Source of the DNA: Diphasiastrum complanatum
Lineage: Eukaryota > Streptophyta > Lycopodiopsida > Lycopodiales > Lycopodiaceae
Reading direction: 5' to 3'
DNA length: 64,000 nt
Assembly (NCBI GenBank): GCA_029204225.1
Contig: CM055114.1
Location: 10,563,948 to 10,627,947, forward strand
The position numbers and the translations under genes were made by a program. Below, piece by piece: positions 32,640 through 44,110 of this stretch (the first letter of the stretch is position 1; each line of letters starts with the position of its first letter). The notes beneath the pieces were generated by a model that ran no database searches, was not told where the DNA came from, and worked only from the letters and a program-made list of their open reading frames with translations.

Positions 32640-35600
32640 CGATCTGCTCATCCAAATCCAACTCGACAGTGGGGGCGAGGGGCACAGGGGGAGCTGGGTG
32701 CTCCGGCTCCGGATTTCTCTGTCGAGCCTGTCGCAACATCTCTGCAATGTCTGCCTCTTGCTTCCGATGCCTTTCGTTGTGCCTTCGGACATCTTCCTCG
32801 AGCTTCCTCCTGGCTTCGCCCTCAGGCCTCGGTGGTATGCGCTCCGCCATCAAGCAAGCCAAACCAACAACACCTCCTCCAGCTGGTTGTAATCCTGCAC
32901 CTCTAGCTGTATATGGAGCCTTGCGTGGTCGTCCTCTCTTCCCTGGCAGTTTATGTGCCTTGCCTTCCTTGTTCGGTGCACCCTTGGGCCTTCTTGGTCT
33001 CTTGCGGACAAGAGGAGCTGTCAATGCCTCGTCACCCCCATGCAAATCACCTGGCTGGGTAGGCTGGGCCCAAGCTGAGGCCGACTGGGATAGAGAAGCC
33101 AAAGATGGGTGCCCCTGTGCAGCTGATAGTGGAGGATAGGCCCGTGGAGTGTGTGCCCGTGGGGCTGCTGCTGGCGGAGGAACTGGTTGTGCAGGAGGCG
33201 AGTACAGCGGCGATATGTACTGAAAGGGGCGCTGCGGTGGCTGGTACTAGTACATCCTGGGTGCTGCCAAAGGGGGAGCGAGTGGAGTGGGTGCTGCCAA
33301 AGAAGGCGGATGTGGAGTGGGTGCTGCCACTGGAGGAGCAGTTGGAGGAGCCACTGTGGATGTGGGCGCTGCAAGAGAAAACCTGGGCACAGATGGTGGC
33401 CTGCCATGGAGACCTGGTGCTGCAGAAGTGGACGACGATGGAATGGCTGCAGGCCTAAATGGCATCGGTGGCACTGGAGGAGCTGTGCGGCGCACATATA
33501 CCCTCTGAGGAGCTGGAGGAACTGTAGACACCTCATGCGACTGCTCTGGCTGGGACTCTGTGTATGGCATGCTGGCAAGAGATGAAGGGGGTGCCCTGAC
33601 ACTCGGCATCTGCTGAGCCTCTGAATCCAATGTGGCAATCAAGTCGTCCAGCTGGGCATCTGAATACAAATGCTCTAGGCTCTGGGCCTCATCCTGTGCA
33701 CCATCCCCTGAATCATCCTGTGCACCATCCCCTGAATCAACCCGTGCCTCATCATGTGCACCATGTAGACCCTGCATGGCCTCCCAATCTGTGCAATCAA
33801 AGTCATCTGGTGCCTCCTCTGGTGTGCTGTCGTAGTAACGGCCATGACTCTGTACTGCACGCATCCAAACAGCTGGGGGACCGGCATCTAAGTCACTCTG
33901 CCCTCTATCAAGAGCCTCCTCCATCATGTCGACATAGGTAGGCATGCCACTGGCCCCCCCTGTGTGCCCTGCCTGTCTCCCGGTATAACCTGTGCCATGT
34001 GCCCCACCTCTGCCACGTGATGCACCTGTGACCCCTGCCCGTGGCGTGTGCCCTGCACCTGTATGGTCTGCCTCATCCCTCTCTGAACTGGCAAACACAA
34101 CCCCAATGGGCTCATCCTCATCATGCTCATTCTCTGACACTTGCTCGTCTGCCTCATACAAATGAGGATCTTTGTGCTCAAGCCCAAGCTCTCTCTCTCT
34201 CATCTCAGCAAGTTCCCTATCTCTCTCTGCCATCAACTATGTGCCCAAGTCATCTGCAGGCATGGGATGGACGCTGTCCGTAGGCAAGTCAACCTGGCGC
34301 TCCAAATCAGATATCTTCGTCTGCAAGGTCAAAATATTGCGTGTCAGAACAACAACTTGATAAAAAATGGCAACCTACATTTTAGTGAGACGTAAACCAA
34401 CATGCTATGGGGAATAGCCCATCACCTGCAATGCGCTCGTAATGGTCGGCAGTCTCCTGACGAGACGTGCGTTGGTGCTACAGAACACCAACCGCTCTAG
34501 CTGACTCACTGACAGCCTGTTTCTTCTCCTTGTGTGAACCAGGGCCCATGTGCTCCAGTTACGCTCACACACGGAGGCAGCGCAATCCTGTGATACGTGC
34601 AATGAAATGGTTCAGCACAGGTGCATGGGTGGAACGTCAACGAAATACAGCAAGGGAGGATGAGATGAGATACAAACCTGTGAAAGGACACGCAGTGCAA
34701 GACGCTGTATGGAGGGATAGGTGCTACCGAACATGGTCCACCAGGTAATGGGGAGCTGCCTCCTCTCTGGATTCTGAGCAGCCGGGTGACCGAACGTACC
34801 CATGCCGAAACGAAATGCTGCTAACTCCTCCATGAGTCTGATAGGATCCAAGCCAATGTGTGGACCCACCCTGTAGATGTACTCAAGCCAATCCGCCTTG
34901 AGCTCCCTGTCTGATATCTGTGTTGGAGAGAGGAAGAGGAGATGCAAGATGTGTGCAACGCTGTGGATACTCCTGTGAAAGTAGTTCCACCGCGTCTCCC
35001 ATATGAACCTCAGCTCCGTCATCCTGCACGAAGACGAAGCAAAATTTCGAAAAAACTTAACATCAACATAAAAACAAACTAGCAAACACTGAAAAGATAA
35101 AGAACAATTTCGCTTACCTCTCTGGCTGCAAGATGGGCAGCTACAGGAACTGTCTGATCCAGTCCATGAGCTCATACACCAGTCCAAGTGTGGACCCCTC
35201 GCTGTCAGCCATGCGGAGCACAATGTAGAGTGGGGAAGCAGTCCTGACAATGTCTGTGCATCCCTCCAGAACTGGTCTCCCCTCACCGTGGAAGAAAAGT
35301 GCTCCCCATCCTCAGTGTGCGGAAACGTACTGGCACGCCAAAGATCACTGGCAACCATCTGTAGAAGCTGTGCCTTGCACTTGATCAAACGGTCGATGAC
35401 CACCAGGTCGAATGCAAAGCGTGTGGGGGCTGGCTTACGGAGGTCCAGATGGCTGAACACCCGGAACATGGCAAGAACACGCCTCTTCCGGGTGACAAAA
35501 GTCACCAGGAAGAGGGCCTCGCGGACGATGGCTCTAACCTAGGGAAGTGCACCTATGTCCCCCATCAAAAGGTCTATGCCGTGCGCTGCACAGGGGGTAT

Positions 35601-36845
35601 GGACGATGTGAGGGAACTCGGCCTCTAGCAGGACACCCATCTGAACACAGTTGGTGGCATTGTCCGTCACCACCGTAACGACATGCTGGGGGGCCTATGG
35701 ACAGGATGGAAGACCTAATGACGTCGTACATGAAATCTGCAGATATGACTCTCCCCCCTCTACTGCAATCCACGGCTCTCAAAAACTGTGTACCCATGCA
35801 GCTGGAGACCAAGATGTTGAGGATCGGCCTCCTCCTGACATCAGTCCAGCCATCGGACATGATGCTGCATCCATATGTGGCCCAGTGGCGGCGTAGAGGC
35901 TCCATCTCTCTGGACAAGGACTCGACCCTATCTCTCAACATGTGTGTACAGACAACCTCCGAACCAGGGACTCTCCAGCTAGGGCTAACAGACTGTGCAA
36001 GGCGGAATGCCCTTCCGAAGGGCTCAGAATCGGTGATGGCAAAAGGTAGGCTCAGCTCGTAAATCAAACTGGCCACGGCCTGTGTGGCCTCTCTGTCGAT
36101 GTGCGGCTGATGCGCGCTGCGAATAGTCTGCTGCACAAGGGCTCTACCTGGTGGGCGACAGGTGGTGGACCTCCAGCACGGTGCACCAACCGTGACAGGA
36201 ATGGACGATGACGCGACAGGCTGGGCACTAGTGGATGCATCGGCTGTAGACGTGGAATGGGGAGAGTGGGATGCACTGGCAGGGATGGGTGCAGCAGCAT
36301 AAGTGGGGTGCATTGGTGGAGGGGGAAGATCTGGCATGGGATACGAAAACTGCTGGCTAGGGAGATCATCCGGATGGGAAGGGAAAGAAGAAGGGATCTC
36401 ATCCACATCCTCGAAGGCCTCGTCAGTAGCATCCTGGGCCTGCTCGGGTGGTGGAGAATCCATGAGAAAATCATAAATTGGGGGCGTGCGAGCAACAGGA
36501 CGTGGTGGTGGAACCGCAATGGCAACTGGCGGACGTGATGGGACGGGATCCACCGGAATGGGTGCAGGTGGGGGTGCGTGTGGTGGAACTGTCTGAGGGG
36601 GATGAGGGGCAATGGGACGGGACGAGGATGCACTCCCTCTCCTCGTGCGTGCCAGCCAAGCAGGCATCAACTCTGGGTCAACCACATAAGGAGCGGTGCA
36701 AAATCAGAGAACGCCCTCCAAAATGGTGTTCTCCCCCGCCACAAGACATGGCCCGCAGGTGTCCAGTAGTCGCTGCCTGTCGGGGACGGACATGCTGCCA
36801 CAATGTCTACCTCGTCCCACAGACCGGAAAGGTCGGATTGACCAT
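32640..36845 (-). pseudogene. hAT transposase, left copy (minus), broken
   Basis: A minus-strand copy of the transposase seen at 37497-41770. The N-terminal BED-like segment is removed by a ~154-bp deletion. The Pro-rich spacer follows, then DUF659-type core YGCSIMSDGWTDVRRRP (about 35870). A 1-nt change near 35690 shifts the frame. After introns at the same places as the right copy, the hAT dimerisation motif ERNWSTWALVHTRRRNRLSV appears (about 34575-34515). An acidic/Pro-rich tail follows, with tandem AT-hooks (KRPRRPKG and KRGRPRK, about 33005-32920). Beyond GVVGLACL (32851) the tail differs from the right copy: MAERIPPRPEGEARRKLEED, then a charged helix. Confidence 0.88.
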
Positions 36846-39800
36846 TGCAGATGAAATGAGAGATGGATTGCTGGAAAAAAAACAGTAGGGTTCATTGTTG
36901 GAGAGACGCTGAGAATGGACGAAGGCAGGTCGAAGCAAGTCAGATGCAAGGCAGGGCGTTGCGTGGGTGAAGGGCGACGCAAGGAATCGAAGGCAGGCAG
37001 GCGAAAACAGTAGCGATGGCAGGGTGGAGGAGGGCGCAAAAAAATTTCTGATGAAATGCGAGGGTGGCGGGTAGGTTTAGGTAAGAAATTTTTTTAAAAA
37101 ATATTAAATATTAAATAATATTTTATATCCCGGTACCGCGGTACCAACATGGTCCCGCGGTATCGGGGATCCCAGTACCGCGGGACCATGTTGGTACCGC
37201 GGTACCGGGATATAAAATATTATTTAATATTTAATATTTTTTTAAAAAAATTTCCTACCTAAACCTACCCGCCCCCCTCGCATTTCATCAGAAATTTTTT
37301 TGCGCCCTCCTCCACCCTGCCATCGCTACTGTTTCCGCCTGCCTGCCTTCCTTCGATTCCTTGCGTCGCCCTTCGCCCACGCAACGCCCTGCCTTGCATC
37401 TGACTTGCTTCGACCTGCCTTCGTCCATTCTCAGCATCTCTCCAACAGTGAACCTTGCTGTTTTTTTCCAGCAATCCATCCCTCATTTCATCTGCAATGG
37501 TGCAATCCGACCTTTCCGGTCTGTGGGACGAGGTAGACATTGTCAGGCGGGTTGCCGACAAGGCCAACAAGACCGGTCAGAAGATCGTGCGCCGCCGATA
37601 CTGTCTCGTCGAGTTTGCTGCATCCCTCACTCGCCTTAAAGGCCATCTGCTCGGTGCACGCGCCAAAAATGGTGCCACCTTGAATGCTGCCCCTTGTGGC
37701 AGCATGACCGTCCCTGACAGGCAGCGACTACTGGACACCTACGGGCCACGGCTCGTGGCAGGGGAGAACACCATTTCGGAGGGCATTCTCCGATTTTGCA
37801 CCGCTCCTTATGTGGCTGACCCAGAGTTGCTGCCTGCTTGGCTAGCACGCACGAGGAGAGGGAGTGCATCCTCCTCCAGTCCCTTTGCCCCTCAACCCCC
37901 TCAGACAGTTATGCCTCACGCACCCCCATCTGCTCAGATTCCGGTGGATCCCGTCCCATCGCGTCCGCCAGTTGCCACTGCGGTTCCACCACCACCCACT
38001 GTTGCTCGCACTCCACCAGTCTACGACTTTCTCATGGACTCTCCGCCACCCGAGCAGGCCCAGGATGCTATTGGGTGGGCCTTCGAGGATGTGGAAGAGA
38101 TCCCTTCTTCCTTCCCTTCCCATCCGGATGACCTCCTCAGCCAGCAGTTTTCGTACCCCATGCCAGATGTTGCCCCTCCACCAGTGCACCCCACCTATGC
38201 TGCTGCACCCATCCCTGCCAGTGCATCCCATTTTCCCCATTCCACGTCTACAGCCGATGCATCCACCAGTGCCCAGCCTGTCGCATCATCATCCATTCCC
38301 GTCACGGTTGGTGCACCGTGCTGGAGGTCCACCACCCGTCGCCCTCCAGGGAGAGCCCTTGTGCAGCAGACCATTCGCGGCGCGCATCAGCCGCACATGG
38401 ACAGAGAGGCCACACAGGTCGTGGCCAGTCTGATTTACGAGCTGAACCTGCCCTTTGCCATCACCGACTCTGAGCCCTTCAGAAGGGCCTTCCGCCTTGC
38501 ACAGTCTGTCAGCCCTAGCTGGAGAGTCCCTAGTTCAGAGGTTGTCCGCACACACATGCTGAGGGATAGGGTCGAGTCCTTGTCTAGAGAGATGGAGCCT
38601 CTACGTCGGCACTGGGCCACTTACGGTTGCAGCATCATGTCCGATGGCTGGACTGATGTCAGGAGGAGGCCGATCCTCAACATACTGGTCTCCAGCTGCA
38701 TGGGCACACAGTTTTTGAGGGCAGTGGATTGCAGCAGGGGGGGGCGAGTCATATCTGCAGAGTTCATGTTTGATGTCATCAGGTCTTCCATCCTAGCCAT
38801 AGGCCCACAGCATGTCGTCACGGTGGTGACGGACAATGCCACGAATTGCATTCAGATGGGTGTACTGCTAGAGGCCGAGTTCCCTCATATTGTTCATACC
38901 CCCTGTGCAGCCCACGACATAGACCTTCTGATGGGGGACATTGGAGCACTTCCCTGGGTTAGAGCCATCGTCCGGGAGGCCCTCTTCCTGGTGACTTTTG
39001 TCACCAGAAAGAGGCGTGTTCTTGCCATGTTCCGGGTGTTCAGCCATCTGGACCTCCGTAAGCCAGCCCCCACACGCTTTGCATTCGACTTGGTGGTCAT
39101 CGACCGTTTGATCAGGTGCAGGGCCTAGCTTCTACAGATGGCTGCTAGTGATCTTTGGGGTGCCAGTACGTTTCCGCACACGGAGGATGGGGAGCACTTT
39201 TCTTCCACGGTGAGGGGAGACCAGTTCTGGAGGGATGCACAGACATTGTCAGGACTGCTTCCCCACTCTACATTGTGCTCCGCATGGCTGACAGCGAGGG
39301 GTCCACACTTGGACTGGTGTATGAGCTCATGGACCGGATTGGATAGTTCCTGCAGCTGCCCATCTTGCAGCCAGAGAGGTAAGTGGTACAGTGTTGTAAT
39401 TGACCTTTATCTTTTCAGTACTTGCTAGTTTGTTTTTCTGTCAATGCTAAGTTTTTTCGTAATGCCCTAAACCACATGCCCCTCACCTGCAGGATGACAG
39501 AGTTGAAGTTCATCTGGGAGACGCCGTGGAACTACTTCCATAGGAGTATCCACAACGTTGCACACATACTGCATCCCCTCTTCCTCTCTCCAACACAGAT
39601 CGCAGACAGGGAGCTCGAGGCCGATTGGCTTCAGTACATTCACAGAGTGGGTCCACACATGGGTTTGGATCCTATCAGGCTCATGGAGGAGCTCGCTGCA
39701 TTTCGTTTCGGCATGGGCACATTCGGCCACCCGGCTGCCCAGGATCCAAAGAGGAGGCAGCTACCCATTACCTGGTGGACCATGTTCGGTAGCACATACG

Positions 39801-41606
39801 CATCTATACAGCGTCTTGCACTACGTGTCCTTTCTCAGGTATGCATCTCATTTTATCCTCCATTTTTGTGTTTCGTTGAAGTTCCACCTCTGCCACAATG
39901 TGCTGAAGTATTTCAACGCACGCACCACAGGACTGTGCTGCCTCCGTGTGTGAGCGTAATTGGAGCACATGGGCACTCATTCACACGAGGAGAAGAAACC
40001 GGTTGTCAGTGAGTCAGTTGGAGCGGTTGCTGTTCTGTAGCACCAACGCACGTCTCGCCAGGAGACTTCTGACCATTACGAGCGCATTGCAGGTGATAAG
40101 CTAATCTTTCATAGCATGTTGGTTGACTCCTGGTATGTTGGTTTAATTTCTTGATAAAGTTGTCTCTCTGACATGCAAATTTTAAACCTTGCAGACGAAG
40201 ATTTGGAGCGCCAGGTTGACTTGCCTACGGACAGCACCCATCCCATGCCTGCAGATGACCTGGGCACACAGTTGATGGCAGAGAGAGAGAGGGAGCTTGC
40301 CGAGATGAGAGAGAAAGAGCTTGGGCTTGAGCACAAAGAGCCCCCATTGTATGAGGCAGATGAGCCAGTGTCAGAGGATGAGCATGATGAGGATGAGCCC
40401 ATTCGGGTTGTGTTTGCCAGACCAGAGAGGGATGAGGCAGATTATACAGGTGCAGGGCACACGCCACGGGCAGGGGTCATCACGTGGCAGAGGTGGGACA
40501 CATGGCACAGGTTATACCGGCAAACAGGCAGGGCACACAAGGGGGGCCAGTGGCATACCTACCTATGTCGACATGATGGAGGAGGCTCTTGATAGAGGGC
40601 AGAGTGATTTAGATGCCGGCCCCACAGATGTTTGGATGCGTGCAGCACAGAGTCATGGCCGTTACTACGACAACACACCAGAGGAGGCACCTGATGACTT
40701 TCATTGCATAGATTGGGAGGCCATGCAGGGTCTACAGGGTGCACATGATGAGGCACGGGATGAGGCTTTGGTTGATTCAGGGGTTGGTGCACAGGATGAT
40801 TTAGAGGCTGGTGCACAGGATGAGTCCTAGAGCCCAGAGCATTTGTATTCGGATGCCCAGCTGGCCGACTTGGTTGCCACATTGGATTCAGAGGCCCAGC
40901 AGATGTCGAGTGTCAGGGCGCCCCCATCATCTCTTGCCAGCATGCCATACACAGAGTCCCAGCCAGAGCAGTCGCATGAGGTGCCTACAGTTCCTCCAGC
41001 TCCTCAGAGGGTGTATGTGCGTCGCACAGCTCCGATGCCATTTAGGCCTGCAGCCATTCCATCGCCGTCCACTTCTGCAGCACCAGGTCTCCATGGCAGG
41101 CCACCATCTCTTCCCAGGTTTTCTCTTGCAGCGCCCACATCCAGAGTGGCTCCTCCAGCACCCACGTCACATCCTCCTCCTTTGGCAGCACCCAGGATGT
41201 ACCAGCACCGGCCACCACAGCGCCCCTTTCAGTGCATATCGCCACTGTACTCGCCTCCTGCACAGCCAGTTAGTTCCTCCACCTGCAGCAGCCCCACGGG
41301 CACACACTCCACAAGCTCATCCTCCTCGCTCAGGTGCACAGGGAGTTCCCTCTTTTGCTTCCCTATCCCAGCCGGCCTCAGCTTGGGCCCAGCCTAGCCA
41401 GCCAGGTGATTTGCATGGGGGTGACGAGGCATTGACAGCTCCTCTTGTCCGCAAGAGACCAGGAAGGCCCAAGGGTGCACCGAACAAGAAAGGCAAGGCA
41501 CAGAAACTGCCAGGGAGGAGAGGACGACCACGCAGGGCTCCAGGTACAGGTAGAGGTGCAGTATCACAGCCAGTTGGAGCAGGTGTTGTTGGTTTGGCCT
41601 GCTTGG
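32851..41606. repeat. Large imperfect inverted repeat formed by the two hAT copies
   Basis: Arms are about 32851-37162 and 37176-41606, axis near 37169. The right arm is longer mainly because the left lacks the ~154-bp BED segment. Similarity covers coding exons, introns and the AT-rich ends, with many point differences and small indels. Confidence 0.9.
37126..37212. repeat. Central palindrome joining the hAT copies
   Basis: Arms 37126-37162 and 37176-37212 are 37 nt each and reverse-complementary (TATCCCGGTACCGCGGTACC at the outer left end). They surround a 13-nt centre (37163-37175). Beyond them AT-rich sequence (TATAAAATATTATTTAATAT) continues the symmetry. The two 5' ends of the hAT units therefore meet almost directly. 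Confidence 0.95.
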
Positions 41607-41770
41607 GGGCTGATGCGGAGGCTGATTGGGAGGATGAGGATGACGAGTCTTCCCCCTCGGATACACAGCCCATGCCAGTTCCAGACAGGCAGAGATATCG
41701 GCTGCGAGAGTCAGTTCGGGGCCCTGAGTTGTCTCCAGAGCATTTGTCTGAGTCAGAGCCAGAGCATTGA
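37497..41770 (+). pseudogene. hAT transposase, right copy, with Pro-rich tail and AT-hooks
   Basis: ATG at 37497 (MVQSDLSGLWDEVDIV). Exon 1 starts with a BED-like zinc-finger region (RRYCLVEFAASLTRLKGHL), but the first Cys of the CX2C pair is Arg. A Pro/Ala-rich spacer follows, then the DUF659 core (YGCSIMSDGWTDVRRRP about residue 375; VVTVVTDNATNCIQMG; PHIVHTPCAAHDIDLL). Probable further exons: 39493-39838 and 39931-40092 (CERNWSTWAL-type dimerisation block), then 40195-41770, an acidic then Pro-rich tail with AT-hooks KRPGRPKG and GRRGRPRR (41450-41536). Damage: TAG at 39126 (CAG in the left copy), a frameshift near 39226 shared with the left copy, shifts near 40480 and 41280, and TAG at 40828. 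Confidence 0.88.
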
Positions 41771-42137
41771 TTGTGGCTCTGTTGTTTTAGTTTCAGTAGT
41801 TTGTCTCTAGCAGACGGTCTACCATTGTACTCAGATGATTTTTCACATTATATATAGTGTTTGGCCTACATTATTTGCTGCACATTGTAATGCCCATGTG
41901 CCTCTGTACTTGCCCCCATGTGATGCTACCCCCCTGTGTTGGTCTCCCATTGGCCCCTCGGTCTGCTCACTCGCAGTGCCCATGTGCCACTGCAACAATC
42001 CCCTGCATCATGTACTGTACCCTCTTTTTTTACACCCAGAATCCCCTTTTTTTACTTTTTTTTGTCCTTTTTTGGTAGTTAATATGCAAAAAAAAATTAT
42101 TAAAAATATATTAAAAAATTAAAAAAAATATTAAAAA
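41771..42137. other. 3' flank of the right hAT copy
   Basis: Untranslated end of the transposase gene, moving into a T/A-rich stretch (42040-42137) that mirrors the AT-rich segment next to the palindrome at the other end of the copy. Confidence 0.5.
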
Positions 42138-42236
42138 TGGTACCGCCCTGGTACCGCGGATCCCAGGGCGGTACGGTAACGGCGGTACCACTGATATGGT
42201 ACCGGCGGTACCATACCAGCGGTACCACGAGGTACT
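42138..42236. repeat. GGTACC-rich terminal region of the right hAT unit
   Basis: GGTACC occurs repeatedly here together with CCGCGG-type words. The same words build the palindrome at 37126-37212. Both ends of the unit thus have the order GC-rich GGTACC/CCGCGG block, then AT-rich block, then gene. This is the expected place of the terminal inverted repeat, although exact TIR ends and a TSD could not be fixed. Confidence 0.6.
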
Positions 42237-42237
42237 A

Positions 42238-42240
<3 letters not shown>

Positions 42241-42297
<57 letters not shown>
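42241..42297. repeat. (TA)n microsatellite
   Basis: Uninterrupted TA dinucleotides next to the GGTACC-rich block. Confidence 0.97.
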
Positions 42298-42305
<8 letters not shown>

Positions 42306-42539
42306 ATATGTATATATCATGATTCTTATCGGTGCACTAATCATGATATATAACTTTATTGTTATCGCTCCTAGCAGTTCTCAGTGCTAGGAATTTGGGG
42401 TCCCCAGGTCGGGAGTACCCTAGGGCCCCATCTACACCATCATATATGGGATTCCGTATACAAACCTGAGACTAGATCAACTAGTGGTCGAGGATCAGAA
42501 GGGGTCGCATGCTTATACTAGGAGTCTCTTCATCTAATC

Positions 42540-44110
42540 ATTGACTTCATCAGACATGATGAGCGTGCACATTATATTTGGATTCATACTGTTGGACAGG
42601 ATATTGGTTTGGACAGGGACCTCTTTGTTGCGACATGTTATTTTCCTCCATCATTTTGCTGATTGTCATGAGGATGTCCAGGCATTAAAATCCCAAGTGA
42701 GGAAAATATGCCCTCACTCTGCGAATCTGACAATATCCAATGAGAGATCAAGGTAGCCCGTGTTCATGCCCTTGACAGTGATGGATGGGAATTACCAGAT
42801 TTTTGAGGACAATTCGGGACCTATAACCCCATATGGTGAGTACTTATTATAGTTTGGAGAGGCCCATGATTTAGCCATAATGGCCTAATTTGTTGGCAGA
42901 TTCAGGTTGATATACTTGTCATCCTCACAGTGGCGGTCATATTGTTGATCTCATGGGTCACCATCCTCCATACCTCTCATCTTGGATTTTCACATTACTC
43001 CCACCACCCTCTTTGATCACCTTTTCCTCTCTATCACAATTGGTCGCCTCCCATGGCCCCCAGTCATCTTCCCACCTCACGCTTACTCGTGCACCTAGAT
43101 ATACCTTCAGCCCTTTAGACATGACGCTAGGTATACGGCCTCATTACTCCACTCTTTTCCACATGACAATACATTTGAATCACAAGCTGGTTTCCTTACC
43201 ACTTCTCTTCACACTGCCGCCTCTCTAGCCTTTCCTTCTAATCCCCATAAAGGCAAATCCATACATTCATCACCACCCCTTCCTCTACACCTTCCGTGGT
43301 ATGATGCCAATTGTCGCTCTCTTCATCATCTTGTCACCCATGCACGTGCTCATACTGCTCACCTTTTTCGCTCCTCCTGACACTCATACCATCATACACT
43401 CCACCATAAAAAGTGTGCCTATGATGACTCCAAAGGAAAATGTCTTGTTAACTTTCTATTCAGCTCTTCCTTGGGTGCTTTTTGGCATGAGTTTATCCCT
43501 CGTGCCTCACCACCTCCCTTGGATGGCCTCTGCATATGGGCTGACTATGCTACTAGCCGATACACCCATACCCATTGACTAACCCATCTCTGTCTCTCGT
43601 TAACCATCTGAGGTCACCTTCTTCACCTTTGACATGGTCCTTACGGCCTTCAAGAGAATGAAGTCCCATAAGGCTAGAGATATGGAGGACCTTGAATCCG
43701 AACTCCTGACTCATGCTCTCGACCTACTTGCTCCCACATTAGCCAATCTCCTCAGTTCCGCAGTTATCTCTGGCTTCCCATCATCCTGGTGCACCGACAT
43801 CATCCACGCTATTCACAAAAATGGTGACCCACCCCATGATTCTTGGTAGCCATCACACTATCATAATTGGGTATGTTCTCTCGAAGCTATATGGTACCAT
43901 ACTTTAGTTTATAGTAAGCTCAGAGGCGGAATCCAAGAGATTACATGCTTTGGGCCAGGCAGGGTTCCGAGCCCATAACTCTACCATTGACCAAAGAGAA
44001 GGTTTATTGTTGTTTTGTGGACTTAAGGAAAGCCTTTGATTTTGTCCCACGCTCCTTGCTCATTCAGAGACTTCGTGACCTTGGCTTCTAGACCCATAGT
44101 CAATATTTCC
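42540..44110 (+). pseudogene. LINE relic: endonuclease and reverse transcriptase
   Basis: The plus strand at 42559-42647 reads YIWIHTVGQDIGLDRDLFVA then TCYFPPS, the endonuclease pattern of plant LINEs. Downstream frames carry a degraded EN end (about 42950-43200) and inter-domain sequence. At 44005-44090 VYCCFVDLRKAFDFVPRSLL then IQRLRDLGF matches LINE RT (CFVDxxKAFDxVPRxxLxxRL). Many stops and shifts. It lies inside the last NERD1 intron. Confidence 0.8.

Noticed and set aside
33105-33941. Plus-strand ORFs opposite the left hAT copy
   Set aside because: Shadows of the GC- and Pro-rich minus-strand tail; the minus strand carries the hAT motifs.
36257-36888. Plus-strand ORFs in the left hAT arm
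   Set aside because: Antisense of the transposase Pro-rich spacer, without independent motifs.
37081-37260. Replication origin or cruciform regulatory site
   Set aside because: The palindrome is explained by two abutting hAT ends; nothing supports an origin.
42111-42344. ORFs with Tyr-Ile repeats
   Set aside because: Products of the (TA)n microsatellite and the GGTACC-rich block.
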